Assembly (NCBI GenBank): GCA_024760905.1
Contig: CM045733.1
Coordinates: 19,621,001 to 19,685,000, forward strand
From: Plotosus lineatus
Lineage: Eukaryota > Chordata > Actinopteri > Siluriformes > Plotosidae
DNA: 64,000 bases
Direction: 5' to 3'
The position numbers were made by a program, and so were the translations under genes. Position 1 is the stretch's first letter. Each line of letters opens with the position of its first letter. This document shows, piece by piece, positions 30,765-41,660 of the stretch. The notes beneath the pieces were generated by a model, which did not search any database, was not told where the DNA came from, and saw nothing but the letters and a program-made list of their open reading frames with translations.

Positions 30765-31561
30765 GGCTGATCGCCCAGTGGCGGAGACCTGGAGTACCAT
30801 CAGATTTACAGTTATAAACTTTAAAGGTGTTCAGTAAGTCAAGGACTCAAGTGCAAGATACTCAATTCTCCCACTCAAACTTTGGCGAGCTAAATCTTTA
30901 TAGATCTCGCTCTGTACACAGGGACATTCTCATGCTAGAACAACTACGAGCCCATTTGTTCCAGTAAAGGGAAATTGTAATGCGACAGTTACATCACTGT
31001 CACAATGTGAGTGATTTTGCCTCTGTATGCAGCCACCGTGTCAATGAAGCAGTCAAGATGTGACTGAAGTCTAGACGTTCAGCTTTAATTTAAGTGGTTT
31101 ATCAAAGTAATACCGAATCTCACATAGGTTCCCCATTTCCAGAGGCTCAAAAGTAATCAGACAAATGATAGTAAGCAGTTTCATGGCCAGTTATGACTCA
31201 TGACTTGATCATCTCATGACAAATTAAGGAGATAAACTGTCTCAGGATGAACTTGCAGTTTGCAGTTGTTCATGGAAATCCTCATGTGTGTTCCATACAT
31301 CTGTCAATTCAAGTAAAGAAGGCCATCATTAAACTGAAAGAATAAACACACCCATCAGAAAAATATTAACAACATTAAAATGAACAATTTGGTACATTCT
31401 TTTTTTTTAAAAAAAGGAATTTACTGGTGAGCTCAGCACACCAGAATGACTGGAAGATCACAGAGGACAACTGAAATGAATGAGGATAGAATTCCTTACA
31501 ATGTTATATATAAAAAAAAAGCACAAATGAAGAAGTAGACTTATGATTGTCAAAGTGTACA
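30765..31561. other. Nothing recognised
   Basis: Unique-looking sequence without convincing splice-bounded frames or repeats. Confidence 0.4.
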
Positions 31562-31574
31562 GAAATACCTTCAT

Positions 31575-32323
31575 CATTTCTGAACCATTTAATCCCAATT
31601 AGGGTCGCAGGGGGGCTGGCACCCATCTCAGCCTACTTTGGGCGAGGCGGGGTACATCCTGTACAGCTCTCCAGGCCTTCACAGGGTCAACACTCACAAA
31701 ACCGTTCATACCAAGGAGGGCAGGGGGGGTGGGGGTGGATTTGGACCAGCCAATTAACCTACTGTGCATGTTTTTGGACTCTGGAAGGAAGCCAGAGTAC
31801 CCGGAGGAAACCCACTCAAGCATGGGGAGAACATGCAAACTCCACACAGAAATGCCTCAGTGTTGGGAATCAAACCCAGGACCTTCTTGCTGTGAGGTGA
31901 CCGTACTAACCACTACAACACCGTGCCACCTGAAACACCTTCTTTTTCTTTTGGCTGTTCCCTTTCAGGGGTCGCCACAGCGAATCATCTGCCTCCATCT
32001 TCATGGAAGTCATATTCATGATTCGCACATTCGATTTGTCAGGGGTTTTTATGTCGGATGCGCTTCCTGACACAACCTTTGGTTAGCAAGGGGTAAAAAC
32101 ACGCTGATGGCGAAGCAGCTACTCTTGATGAAAGTCAGCAATGGTTCTTTTACATGAACCTCTCACCATAGACAGTGAGAGACATGGCCGGCCTTTGATA
32201 CCCCAGTTAGTGGAACGGGTGGGGGGTAGTGACAACCTTGTGGAGAGTGGGACTCAAACCCCCCCAACCCAAGGATCAGCTATTCAGCGCCCTTTACCAT
32301 CAGGCCACCACTGCCCTCCACCT
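31575..32323 (-). mobile_element. SINE-3, complete, 13-bp TSD, with a SINE-1R at its 5' edge
   Basis: SINE-3 sequence runs 31575-31935: L2 tail (ctgaaccatttaatcccaatt) through body to head (ccgtgccacc). Duplications gaaataccttcat lie at 31562-31574 and 32324-32336, the second one beyond a SINE-1R inserted exactly at the element edge. Confidence 0.85.
31943..32317 (-). mobile_element. SINE-1R inserted at the SINE-3 boundary, 17-bp TSD
   Basis: Flanks ccacctgaaacaccttc (31926-31942) and ccacctgaaataccttc (32318-32334) differ at one base. The duplicated target spans the junction between SINE-3 and its own target sequence. The tail has the 'gatggaggcag' block. Confidence 0.87.
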
Positions 32324-32619
32324 GAAATACCTTCATGAATGTAAAAAGTTCAAAACATGGTAACACAAAAGAATGGTGAGATCAGACTTTGCAAGAAAGC
32401 CTGTCTAGTTCTGAAACATTCTGGGCAGGATTCTTTAGGCAGATGATAATAAATTAAACTTTTACCAGAATGAAAGGAAGACAAATGTAAAAGAAGGAAA
32501 GAAAGGGCTTGTGATCCAAAGCATAGCTCGTCACCTTGTCCATCACGGTGCACATGGACATGTATGGCTGTTGCTGGTACTGGGTCCCAAGTGTTTATTG
32601 ATGATTTGAGTGCTGATAG

Positions 32620-32956
32620 GGGGCAGTGGTGGTCTAGTGGTATAAGGCGCCGGATCGCTGATCCAAAGGTTGGAGGTTCGAGTCCCACTCTCCACAAGGT
32701 TGTCACTGTCCCCCCCAGTGCAGCTAACTGGGTTATCAAAGGCTAGCCATGTCTTTCATTGTCTATGGTATGAGGCATGTCAAAGAACCATTGCTGACTT
32801 TCGACAAGAGTAGCTGCAAAGCCGTCAGCGTGTTTCCGCCCTGCGATGGCCTGGCGAGCTGTCCAGGGTGTACTCTGCCCTCGCCCTGAGTTGGCTGGGA
32901 TGGGCACCAGCCTCCCCGTGACCCTAATTAGGATGAAGCGGTTACAGAAAATGAAC
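32620..32956 (+). mobile_element. SINE-1L, full length, 13-bp TSD
   Basis: The head ggggcagtggtggtctagtg, body and L2 tail (ends gcggttacagaaaatgaac) are all intact, 337 bp. Perfect duplications tgagtgctgatag lie at 32607-32619 and 32957-32969. It is one of the cleanest reference copies in the window. Confidence 0.95.
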
Positions 32957-32969
32957 TGAGTGCTGATAG

Positions 32970-33562
32970 AAGAAACAGGAGGAATTTTGAAGTGTGCAGT
33001 ATTATACTTTCTGCTCAGATTCAGTCAAGTGCTACAAAACTGATAAGGAGGCACGTCACAGTAGAAAAGTATAATGACCCCAAAACATAATGAAATCAAC
33101 CAGAGAGCTTGGCCGGGTCAATAAACTCAGTGCAGTACGCTTTTCACTCACTGAAGACAAACCGAAGCCAGAAAAACAAACTACAAAGCAACAACTGATG
33201 AGGCTAAAATAAAAACGCGGCAAAGAATTTCAATGGCGGAAACTCAACATCTGTTGAGGAACATAGATTTGAGAATTAACTCTGGTACCGACTCAGACAA
33301 TTAGTTTGTCCAAATACCATTATAACTCATGACATGCAGCCGAAAGTCTACAATATAATTATCATATCTTGATTAGAGAAATAGAAACTAGAAGACCATT
33401 TAAAAAATATAAAAAGATTGGATAAATAAGAGGATCGTCCTCCTCGATCAAGCTCAGTGGCTGTTTTGGCAGGTTGGAAAAGGCACTGGTGTAAACCTGA
33501 CACTGGTATAGTTAGTATTGGAAGGAAATGTATGTAAATAAAATTTGATTTTAATAAACAGT
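32970..33562. other. Nothing recognised
   Basis: Unique sequence; no exon or element is recognised. Confidence 0.4.

Positions 33563-33621
<59 letters not shown>
33563..33621. repeat. A-run followed by (TA)n
   Basis: An A17 run passes into about 20 TA units. Confidence 0.95.
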
Positions 33622-33626
<5 letters not shown>

Positions 33627-33975
33627 AGACATGGAAAACTGTCCACGGCACAGAATAGCCGTTTTAATGGGTTCTAGACTGGGCTGTGCGAATGTGTAGC
33701 CAGTGAGCTGCCCTGCTGCCTCTTTAAACTAAAGGTCCATCATATTCAGACTGCAGCAGCCTGCATCAGTCAGTCAAATAGACTGTCATTCTTTACCTTA
33801 CATAAAGATGTGTATAAATAATTGTTCATGTTTCACAGTACAAATAATAAAAATAACAACAACAACAAGAATAACCATAACTAGAAGCACTCCGAGAGTA
33901 AATATTCACCAACACACACAAAAAAAAATAAATTCCAGAATGTACATAGCACCTCCTGCTGGACCCACGGTATAC

Positions 33976-33980
33976 CACAC

Positions 33981-34066
<86 letters not shown>

Positions 34067-34341
34067 AGACGCTTACACGCGTACACACGCGCGCACACAC
34101 ACATACACGCATACAAACACAAACACACATGCTTCCACGCATACACACATACACACACACACACACACATATGCATACACATATACACACACACACTCAT
34201 GTATACACGCATACACACACGCACATATGCATACATGCATACACACACGCATGCATCCATACACACACACACACACACACACACACATGCATACACGCAT
34301 ATACACAAACACACACACACACACACACACACGCTTGCACC

Positions 34342-34381
<40 letters not shown>

Positions 34382-34387
34382 TGCATT

Positions 34388-34449
<62 letters not shown>
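33976..34449. repeat. Long compound (CA)n array
   Basis: About 470 bp of CA repeats with tacacgc, catgcat and gcgcgc variants; the last block (34390-34448) is pure. All frames are open over hundreds of bases on both strands, giving false Thr/His and Cys/Val proteins. Confidence 0.97.
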
Positions 34450-34450
<1 letters not shown>

Positions 34451-35740
34451 TTTTAATTGAGGAATCATTTAAAACAATTGCTGTATCCAGACTTTTATCC
34501 AGATCACCACCCAAGTCGAATGTTACTTGGGCCATATCCCAACCCTCCCAAATAATTTATCAAAATGAAACAAAAACGATGGCAACAAACATATAACCCC
34601 GTATTAATATTTATAATAATAATAGTAGTTGTAGTAATATTGAAGGTGATAAAAAGATGACGTTTCTATGGAAAGGTACATTTTTGGATAGATAAGACCA
34701 CAGGTCTGCTTGCCGTTAGTGATGTGTAAAGTGAAGTGTGCACTTCGGAAGTGCTGAGTGGAAGAGAAGCAGCATGAGTGGTGTGCACTGATAGAGAAGT
34801 GTGCTTGGTTCAGTTTGTGTAGGAGGACGTGAGCCATATCTTGCACACAGGGCAGTGTAGGGTTCCAGAAAGTCTGTATTGATTCAGACGTTCTTGGTTG
34901 TTCTTGCACAATTTCCTCAAATCCTCCCTTTCCTTCTGAAACGACATACAGATACAGAACAATTCTTCTTATTGCTATTATGGCAGTCATAATTTGCCAG
35001 TCCTTGCTTCAACTTTTTTCTTGCTCAAGAGAACTGAATCAGATCTTGAGTGATTGGTAATAAGTTGATGAGTAAAGCAGACATTACTCCACTTGTACGT
35101 TGTTTGCATATACATGCAGGATTCTTCTCACCCTTGTAACTTAGGGTATATTCACCATTAAGATCATTATAATACAAAAAATAAATCTGACAGCAATAAG
35201 AGATAGATCACGACTCAGAATAAGTGTTTAGAATTCAGTGACCTCTTGTGGTAGGATAAGGGCTAACACTTCAATTCTACAAGGCTAGTAACAATGCACT
35301 TCATCTAGCCAAGCTAAGTTCACAAAGGGCATGGGCTGGAGATCTCAGCAATTGTACTCAGAATTCCTATTGCTTAATAACAGGGAGGGATACGTGAATT
35401 GCCTCATTGACAGTTGCCGTCTCTGGTGTATTTGTGCACTTGTGTGAAGTGCTATCCCAGTGACGTGCTGATGAAGGAGCTCTTCATGCGATCCATCCCC
35501 AAATGATGGCTTAAGAGTGGTTCAGTGGACATGTCTCGCTCTCTGGGCTGCCGTGCCACACACAGAGTTCAGTCACAAGTGAGGCTCGGTTCACTTCGTC
35601 CAATCAGTGGCAGCAACAGGGTTCAGCACAAGGTGAGGCGCCGCTCACCCTTGACCAATCAGAAATGACATTGAAAGGGTTGTCTGTTTGCTATTCGTTA
35701 CTCTCAGCAGCAGGCAAGCGGCCATCTCTTTCCTGTTTTC
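34450..35740. other. Unique sequence; a direct repeat with CCAAT motifs inside
   Basis: No element is recognised. Two adjacent imperfect 45-bp repeats at 35563-35607 and 35617-35662 each end in ccaatcag. The minus-strand open frame 34990-34604 has no recognisable domain. Confidence 0.45.
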
Positions 35741-35748
35741 TGCAGATG

Positions 35749-35780
35749 ACACACACACACATACACACACACACACACAC
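35749..35780. repeat. (CA)n microsatellite
   Basis: Short CA run with one AT interruption. Confidence 0.9.
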
Positions 35781-35992
35781 TATATCCAAGCCCATGTAAT
35801 CCAGCTCATCAACAATCCTGACCTTTTCATACACTGGTTGCAATATGGGCAGCATTTTTCAAGATTTTCGGTCCTTGTCTCATACATTGAGCTACTCAGG
35901 AATACTCATATCAATACTGTACTATGTATACTAATTTTCTGCAACATGAATATAGATAGAAAAATATTTTATCATACACATATCGTTGTGTT

Positions 35993-36608
35993 CAAAATAA
36001 TAGCAGCCAGACATCACTAACCTGATCACTCAGTGTTTTTGGTAGAAACAATACATTCCTACATTGCATATAATTTACTATCAGATGTAGTAGAGTAATA
36101 GAATCCAATAGACCCAACAGTCATGGCCCGCTTGCTGCTGATTCTATGTAATTGAGTCACTAATTGAAAGGGGCGTGTTCAAAATAATATTGGTGTGAAG
36201 TTCAATTAGTGACGTCATTCATTCTTTGAAAAACAGATGCTAATTATTGTTCTTATTTAAGGGAGGAAGGCAGCAAATGTTGTATATGCTGGTTATAGAA
36301 CATTTCTCGCTGACATTCTGAGGAAAATGGGTCGTTCCAGACATTGTTCAGAAGAACAGTGCACCTTGATTAAAGGTTGATTGGAGAGGAAAACAAAGAA
36401 GTGCAGAAAATGATGGGCTGCTAAGCTACAATGATCACAAATGCTTTAAAATGGCAACCAACGCCTGAAATATGTGGAAGAAAGTAAAATACATACCATT
36501 CAAATGGATCAAAGAAGAGCGAACATGGCCAGGACTCTGTCAACAATCAGCTCCAAGAAGATTGAAGAAGGTCTAAAGTTACCTGTGAGTCCTGTTACAA
36601 TTAGAACA
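35993..36608 (+). mobile_element. Tc1-like transposon, 5' part
   Basis: The terminal sequence tgtgttcaaaataatagcag is repeated imperfectly at 36176-36195 (cgtgttcaaaataatattgg). From the ATG at 36327 a decayed transposase N-terminus can be read (MGRSRHCSEEQCTLIK...; later DQRRANMARTLSTISSKKIE and LKLPVSPVTIR), with frameshifts and stops. The DDE domain is absent: the sequence switches to LINE sequence at about 36609. Confidence 0.78.
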
Positions 36609-38903
36609 ACTAAAACTGACTCTTGGGACATGGACTGTCACCTCTCTGGCAGGCAAGGAGCCTGAGTTGGTGCGTGAGGTTGAGAGATACCAGCCAGATA
36701 TAGTCAGACTCACCTCAACACATAGCTTGGGCTCTGGAACTACTCATCTCAAGAAGGGCTGGACCTTATCCCATTCTGGAGTTGCTCATGGGAAGAGGCG
36801 GCGAGTTGGTGTGGGCATCCGGTGTTTCATTATTGGACTTCTGTGCTTGTCATGATTTGTCCGTCGTGAACACCATGTTTGAACAGAAGGGCGTCCATAA
36901 GTGCACTTTGTACCAGGACACCCTAGGCCACAATACAATGATCAACTTTGTAGTCGTGTCACCGGACTTGCAGCCATATATTCTGGACACTCAAGTGAAG
37001 AAAGGGGCTGAGTTGTTAACTGATCACCACCTGGTGATGAACTGGTTCCAATGGTGGGGGAGGCCGCCCTCCAGACCTAGGAAGCCCAAACATCTAGTTT
37101 AGAGAACGTTTAGCGTTTAGGCCCCTCCTGTCAGAGGGGCCTGCTTCGTGCTGAGGTGAGGTAGTCAAAAAGCTCTTCGGTGAGCATGCTCCAGGAGTGG
37201 ATGTGATCCGTCCTGAATATCTCAAGGCTCTGGATGTTGTGGGACTGTCTTGGTTGACATGTCTCTGCAACATTGCATGGTCATCAGAGGCTGTAATTCT
37301 GGATTAGCAAACTGGGGTGGTAGTCCCCATTTTAAACAATCGGGACCAGAGGATGTGTTCCAATTATCGTGGAATCATACGCCTCGGCCTACCGGATCTA
37401 CAGGATCCTGGAGGGGGCGTGGGAATTTGACCATCTGTCCACATGTGTTTTGTGGATTGAGAGAAGGCTTTTGTCCACGTCCCTCACGCTATATTGTGGG
37501 GTGTGCTCTGAGAATACAGTGTATCTGACCTGTTGCTACTGGCCATCTGGTCTCTGCCTCACAGGACCTAGTGCTTGGACCACATTGGTAACAACATATC
37601 GAATTTGTTTCCGGCGAGGGTTGTAGTCAGAACGGGCTCTCCTTTGTCACTGATTCTGTTCATAATATTCATAGACACAATTTCCAAGCATAACCGTGGT
37701 GTTGAGGGGTTCTGGTTTGGTGGCCATAGGAATCTCTCTTTTTGCGAATTAGTGGATGTCCTTTTGGCGTGTTAGATGCCCAGGTCTCATTGGAGCAATT
37801 CACAACCGAGTGCAAAACGGCTGGGATGAGAATTGGCACCTCCAAGTCCAAAACCATTTCTCAGCTGGAAAAGGGTGAAATGTACCCTCTGTGATTAGAA
37901 TGAAGTCCTGTCTCAAGTGAAGGAGTTCAAGTATCTCAGGGTCTTATTCATGAATGAGGGAAGGATGAAGTGGGACATCTACAGGCAGATTGCTGCAGCC
38001 TCTGCTGTAAAGCGGAGCTTGTACCCATCTGTCGTGATGAAGAGGGAGCTCTCAATTTACCAGTCGATCTGTGTTCCAACCCTCACCTATGGTCACGAGC
38101 TTTGGGTAGTGACCGAAATAAGAAGATTACGGATACAAGCGGCTTAAGGGGGCAGTGGTGGTCTAGTGGTATAGGGCACTGGATCGCTGATCCAAAGGTT
38201 GGGGGTTTGAGTCCCACTCTCCACAAGATTGTCACTGTCTCCCCAGTGCAACTAACTGGGTTATCAAAGGCGGGCCATGTCTCTCACTGTCTATGCTGAG
38301 AGGCATGTAAAAGAACCATCGCTGACTTTCGTAAAGAGTAGGCTGCAAAGTCGTCAGCATGTTTCTGTCCCTTGCTAAAAGGGTTGTGACAGGAAGGGCA
38401 TCCGACATAAAAACCTCTGCCAAATCAAACGTGCGAATCAGACGATTCGCTGTGGCGACTCCCAGGTAAAAGGGAAAAAGCCGAAAGGAAGACAGATGGA
38501 TACAAGCGGCTTAAATGAGCTTCCTTTGCCGGGTGGAGGGGCTCTCCCTTAGAGATAGGGTGAAAAGCTTAGCCATCTGGGTGAGCTCTGAGTAGAACTG
38601 CTGCTCCTCTTGAAAAGAACCAGTTGAGGTGACTCGAGCATCTAGTTAGAATGCCTCGCCTCCTGAATGCCTCCCTGGTGTGGTGTTTCGGGCATGTCCA
38701 AATAGGAAGACACCCTGGGGTTGTCCTAGAACACTCTGGAGAGAATATGTCTCTCAGCTGGCCTGGGAATGCCTTGCTGACCCCCCCCAGAAGAGCTTGA
38801 GAAAGTGGCCGGGGAAAGGGATGTCTGGACTTCAGTCTTTAGGCTGACCCCACTCCACTGCGCGACCCGACCCCAGATTAAGCGGAAGATGATGATGATG
38901 ATT
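36609..38903 (+). mobile_element. Rex1-like LINE, decayed, split by SINE-1R
   Basis: The endonuclease region starts near 36660 (PDIVRLTSTHSLGSGTTHLK, and LYQDTLGHNTMINFVVVSPD). RT pieces include frame 37575-37775 (RTGSPLSLILFIIFIDTISK) and 37917-38147 (EFKYLRVLF..., LSIYQSICVPTLTYGHELWV). C-terminal and 3' sequence continues at 38515-38903 to a (GAT)n end. Several frameshifts and deletions are present, including loss of the FADD region. The Rex1 assignment is from memory of the family's RT wording. Confidence 0.75.
38148..38497 (+). mobile_element. SINE-1R, full length, 17-bp TSD, inside the Rex1-like LINE
   Basis: Perfect duplications ggatacaagcggcttaa lie at 38131-38147 and 38498-38514. 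The 350-bp copy has head, body and the tail variant ending cgaaaggaagacagat. The LINE reading resumes after the second duplication. Confidence 0.95.
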
Positions 38904-39089
38904 TTCTTTTAATTACGTCATACGAACACAAATGTTGTTTAGAGCGTGAGATGTAGGATATTATTGCTTCCTGCTTGACACTCAGCATCAAAGGATAGAA
39001 CAACTCAATAACTGGCGCTGCACAGTGGCGACAGGTGCCCAGAGCACAAAACAAATTTCATGTATGTAATGTACTTTGACAAATGAAGA

Positions 39090-39122
<33 letters not shown>

Positions 39123-39236
39123 GTGAGCAGGTTTCTGATGAATCTATGATATTGAAGAGATTCTCTTGGGATTTCCTTTGAGAAAATACAAGTGTCAATG
39201 TCTAAGCAGTATAACATTAAAAGGAATATATTAATG
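38904..39236. other. Mostly unique, with a (TTA)n microsatellite
   Basis: The (TTA)n run is at 39090-39122. Nothing else is recognised. Confidence 0.5.
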
Positions 39237-39367
39237 GTTCTGCAATGGCCTAGCCAGCTGCTCAGTGTGTACCCTGCCTTCGCTCAAAGTCGGCTGAGAT
39301 GGATTCCAGCTTTCCTGTGACTCTAATAAGGTTTAAGCAACTTAGAAAAGGAATGAATGAATGAATT
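39237..39367 (+). mobile_element. L2-type SINE tail fragment
   Basis: The bases tgcaatggcctagccagctg...gtttaagcaacttagaaaag, with (GAAT)n, are an L2 tail without a body. Confidence 0.7.
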
Positions 39368-39702
39368 TATTTTTATTATGAATGAACAGATTTTAATGCT
39401 TTCTACTACTTAATATTTTATTTACTCAAAACTTGAACAACACTCATAATATTAATAATAATTGCGGAGCTCTGGAGCCTAATACTTAGGCGAATGTCGT
39501 ACAGTCATTCAAAAGCTCGATTTTGTTGTCCCATGCCTACAGAGCATGTGCTACCGCTGTCGACGATTCCAGATGCTAATTTTCAGAGCTGTGCTTTTAG
39601 AAAGTGCCTAAATATTATAGTTATAATGATGATGATGTACAATTACTAATATAAATTAAATTAAATATATAAATTACTGTGAATAAATAAAACTTGAATT
39701 AA

Positions 39703-40045
39703 CACTGGTGGCATGGTGGCGCAGTGGTGAGCATGCTCTCCTCACAGCATAAAGGCCTAGGTTCAATTCCCAGACTCAGGCTGCTTCTGTGTGGAGTACC
39801 CCTGTTAGCCCTGTGCTTGCGTGGGTTTCCTCCTGGTACTCCAGTTTCCTCCGTCAGTCCAAAAAAGCATGCACCATTGGCTGACCGGCAGTTCCAAATT
39901 CCCAGTGGATGTGAATGTGTTGCATGTGTTCTTGACACTGCAATGGATTTGGCAAGCGGTTCAGGGTGACTTTCGCCAAGAGTCAGGCTGAGACAGCCTC
40001 CCTGCAACCCTAATAATGATTAAGTGGCTGAGAAAATGAATGAAG
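39703..40045 (+). mobile_element. SINE-3, full length
   Basis: The head (tggtggcatggtggcgcagt), a B-box-like ggttcaattccc, body (gtgggtttcctcctggtact) and L2 tail ending gaatgaag are present. The short repeat gaattaa (39696-39702, 40046-40052) may be the TSD. Confidence 0.83.
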
Positions 40046-40097
40046 GAATTAATATTTCTCACTATTATCATTTAAATTTGATTAAAAGTTAACTCGC

Positions 40098-40232
40098 TGG
40101 CTTTAAGCCCTGCAATGATCTGGTGAGCTGTCCAGGATGTACCCCGACCTCACCCAGAGTCGACTGAGATGGGCGCCAGCCTCCCGGTGACCCAAGTTAT
40201 GATTAAGTGTCTGAGAAAATGATTGATGGTTC
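40098..40232 (+). mobile_element. L2-type SINE tail fragment
   Basis: The bases ccctgcaatgatctggtgag...gattaagtgtctgagaaaatg match the L2 tail. Body and head are absent. Confidence 0.7.
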
Positions 40233-40965
40233 AGCACTTTCTGAGCTATAGTTGAAATTCTGAATTAGCAGCAGACTTGCCTTAAATAAATAAAATCATC
40301 GAAGTGGGCTTTACTTTTTCAGGAGATCAAGAATGTATTTTAATCTAAAGCAAAAGGTTCCAACTTCAGATGACACGAAGCCAGCGCAGCCTGAATAAAT
40401 ATTAATGCTCCCTGGTTTTCTTTCCGTGGTAAGCAGGTGCATAAAGCTCATTAAAGAAGAGGTCAACCAGCCAGTAAAATTATATTAATTATTTTTATAT
40501 ACGTATTACTTACATGGAAATTGGAAATTAAATGATAAAGCAGCATCTGTGATTACAGCCAGGTTCTTATACATATATAAAACCCCCAGACCTTTCATGT
40601 GTATTCCTCTGGCTCAGTGACCGAAGAGTCACACGATGTCAGCCAGTGCTCTTAGAGGGGCAAAAAGCAAAGAAGTACCAGAGAAAAGAGCAAATAACTG
40701 AGTGCTTCTATTTAAAAGGCCCACAACAAAGCACCGTGAGTGCCTGACAGACAGGTGAGAGCCGGAGCGAGGCAGAGAGAATGAGTGAGAGGACACGAGT
40801 GTGGTGTGTTTTGGCCAGGCCTGATGAGAGGAATGAGCTAAGCTAAAAGGCTGGAGGGGAAGGACTGTGGCATCACACAGAGATGTTCCTGACGAAAGCC
40901 TCTTAATGAGGCCCTTGGGGAAAGAAGAGCTCATCAGGCTATAACGCATCCTGAGAGACCGCTCT
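40233..40965. other. Unique sequence, nothing recognised
   Basis: No exon is recognised. The minus-strand open frame 40949-40629 has no recognisable domain and lacks splice context. Confidence 0.4.
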
Positions 40966-40994
40966 CCCTCTTTCTCTCTCTCTGTCTCTCACAC

Positions 40995-41031
<37 letters not shown>

Positions 41032-41066
41032 CACTCTCTCTCTCTCTCTCTCATACATGCACTCAA

Positions 41067-41113
<47 letters not shown>

Positions 41114-41137
41114 TCTCTCTCTCTCTCTCTCTCTCAG

Positions 41138-41185
<48 letters not shown>

Positions 41186-41270
41186 ACTCACACACACACA
41201 GACTCACACACACACACGCTGCATGCACTCTCTCTCTCTCTCTCTCTCTCACACACACTCTCTCTCTCAG

Positions 41271-41310
<40 letters not shown>

Positions 41311-41379
41311 ACACACATGCACTCTCTCGCTCTCTCACTCACACATACACACCCATGCTCTCTCTCTCTCTCTCTCAGT

Positions 41380-41412
<33 letters not shown>

Positions 41413-41539
41413 ACACACACACACTCTCTCTTTCTCTCTCTCTCTCACACACACACGGACACACACACACACCCACACACTCTCTCACACTCACACATAC
41501 ACACCCATGCTCTCTCTCTCTCTCTCTCTCTCTCTCAGT

Positions 41540-41571
<32 letters not shown>

Positions 41572-41609
41572 CTCTCTCTTTCTCTCTCTCTCTCACACAC
41601 ACACAGACA

Positions 41610-41658
<49 letters not shown>
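40966..41658. repeat. Compound (CT)n/(CA)n array, about 690 bp
   Basis: Alternating CT and CA blocks repeat in a higher-order pattern (for example catgctctctctct...cagtcacacaca occurs several times). The 212-217 aa frames here (Ser/Leu and Thr/His) are artefacts. Confidence 0.97.

Positions 41659-41660
<2 letters not shown>

Noticed and set aside
33976..34449. CRISPR array or satellite
   Set aside because: Simple CA microsatellite; no spacer/repeat structure.
33808..34596. 262-residue open frame (and long frames on the other strand)
   Set aside because: Pure CA-repeat translation (Thr/His or Cys/Val); no start context or domain.
34604..34990. 128-residue minus-strand frame
   Set aside because: No domain, ends in an AT-rich repeat (poly-Tyr/Asn), no splice support.
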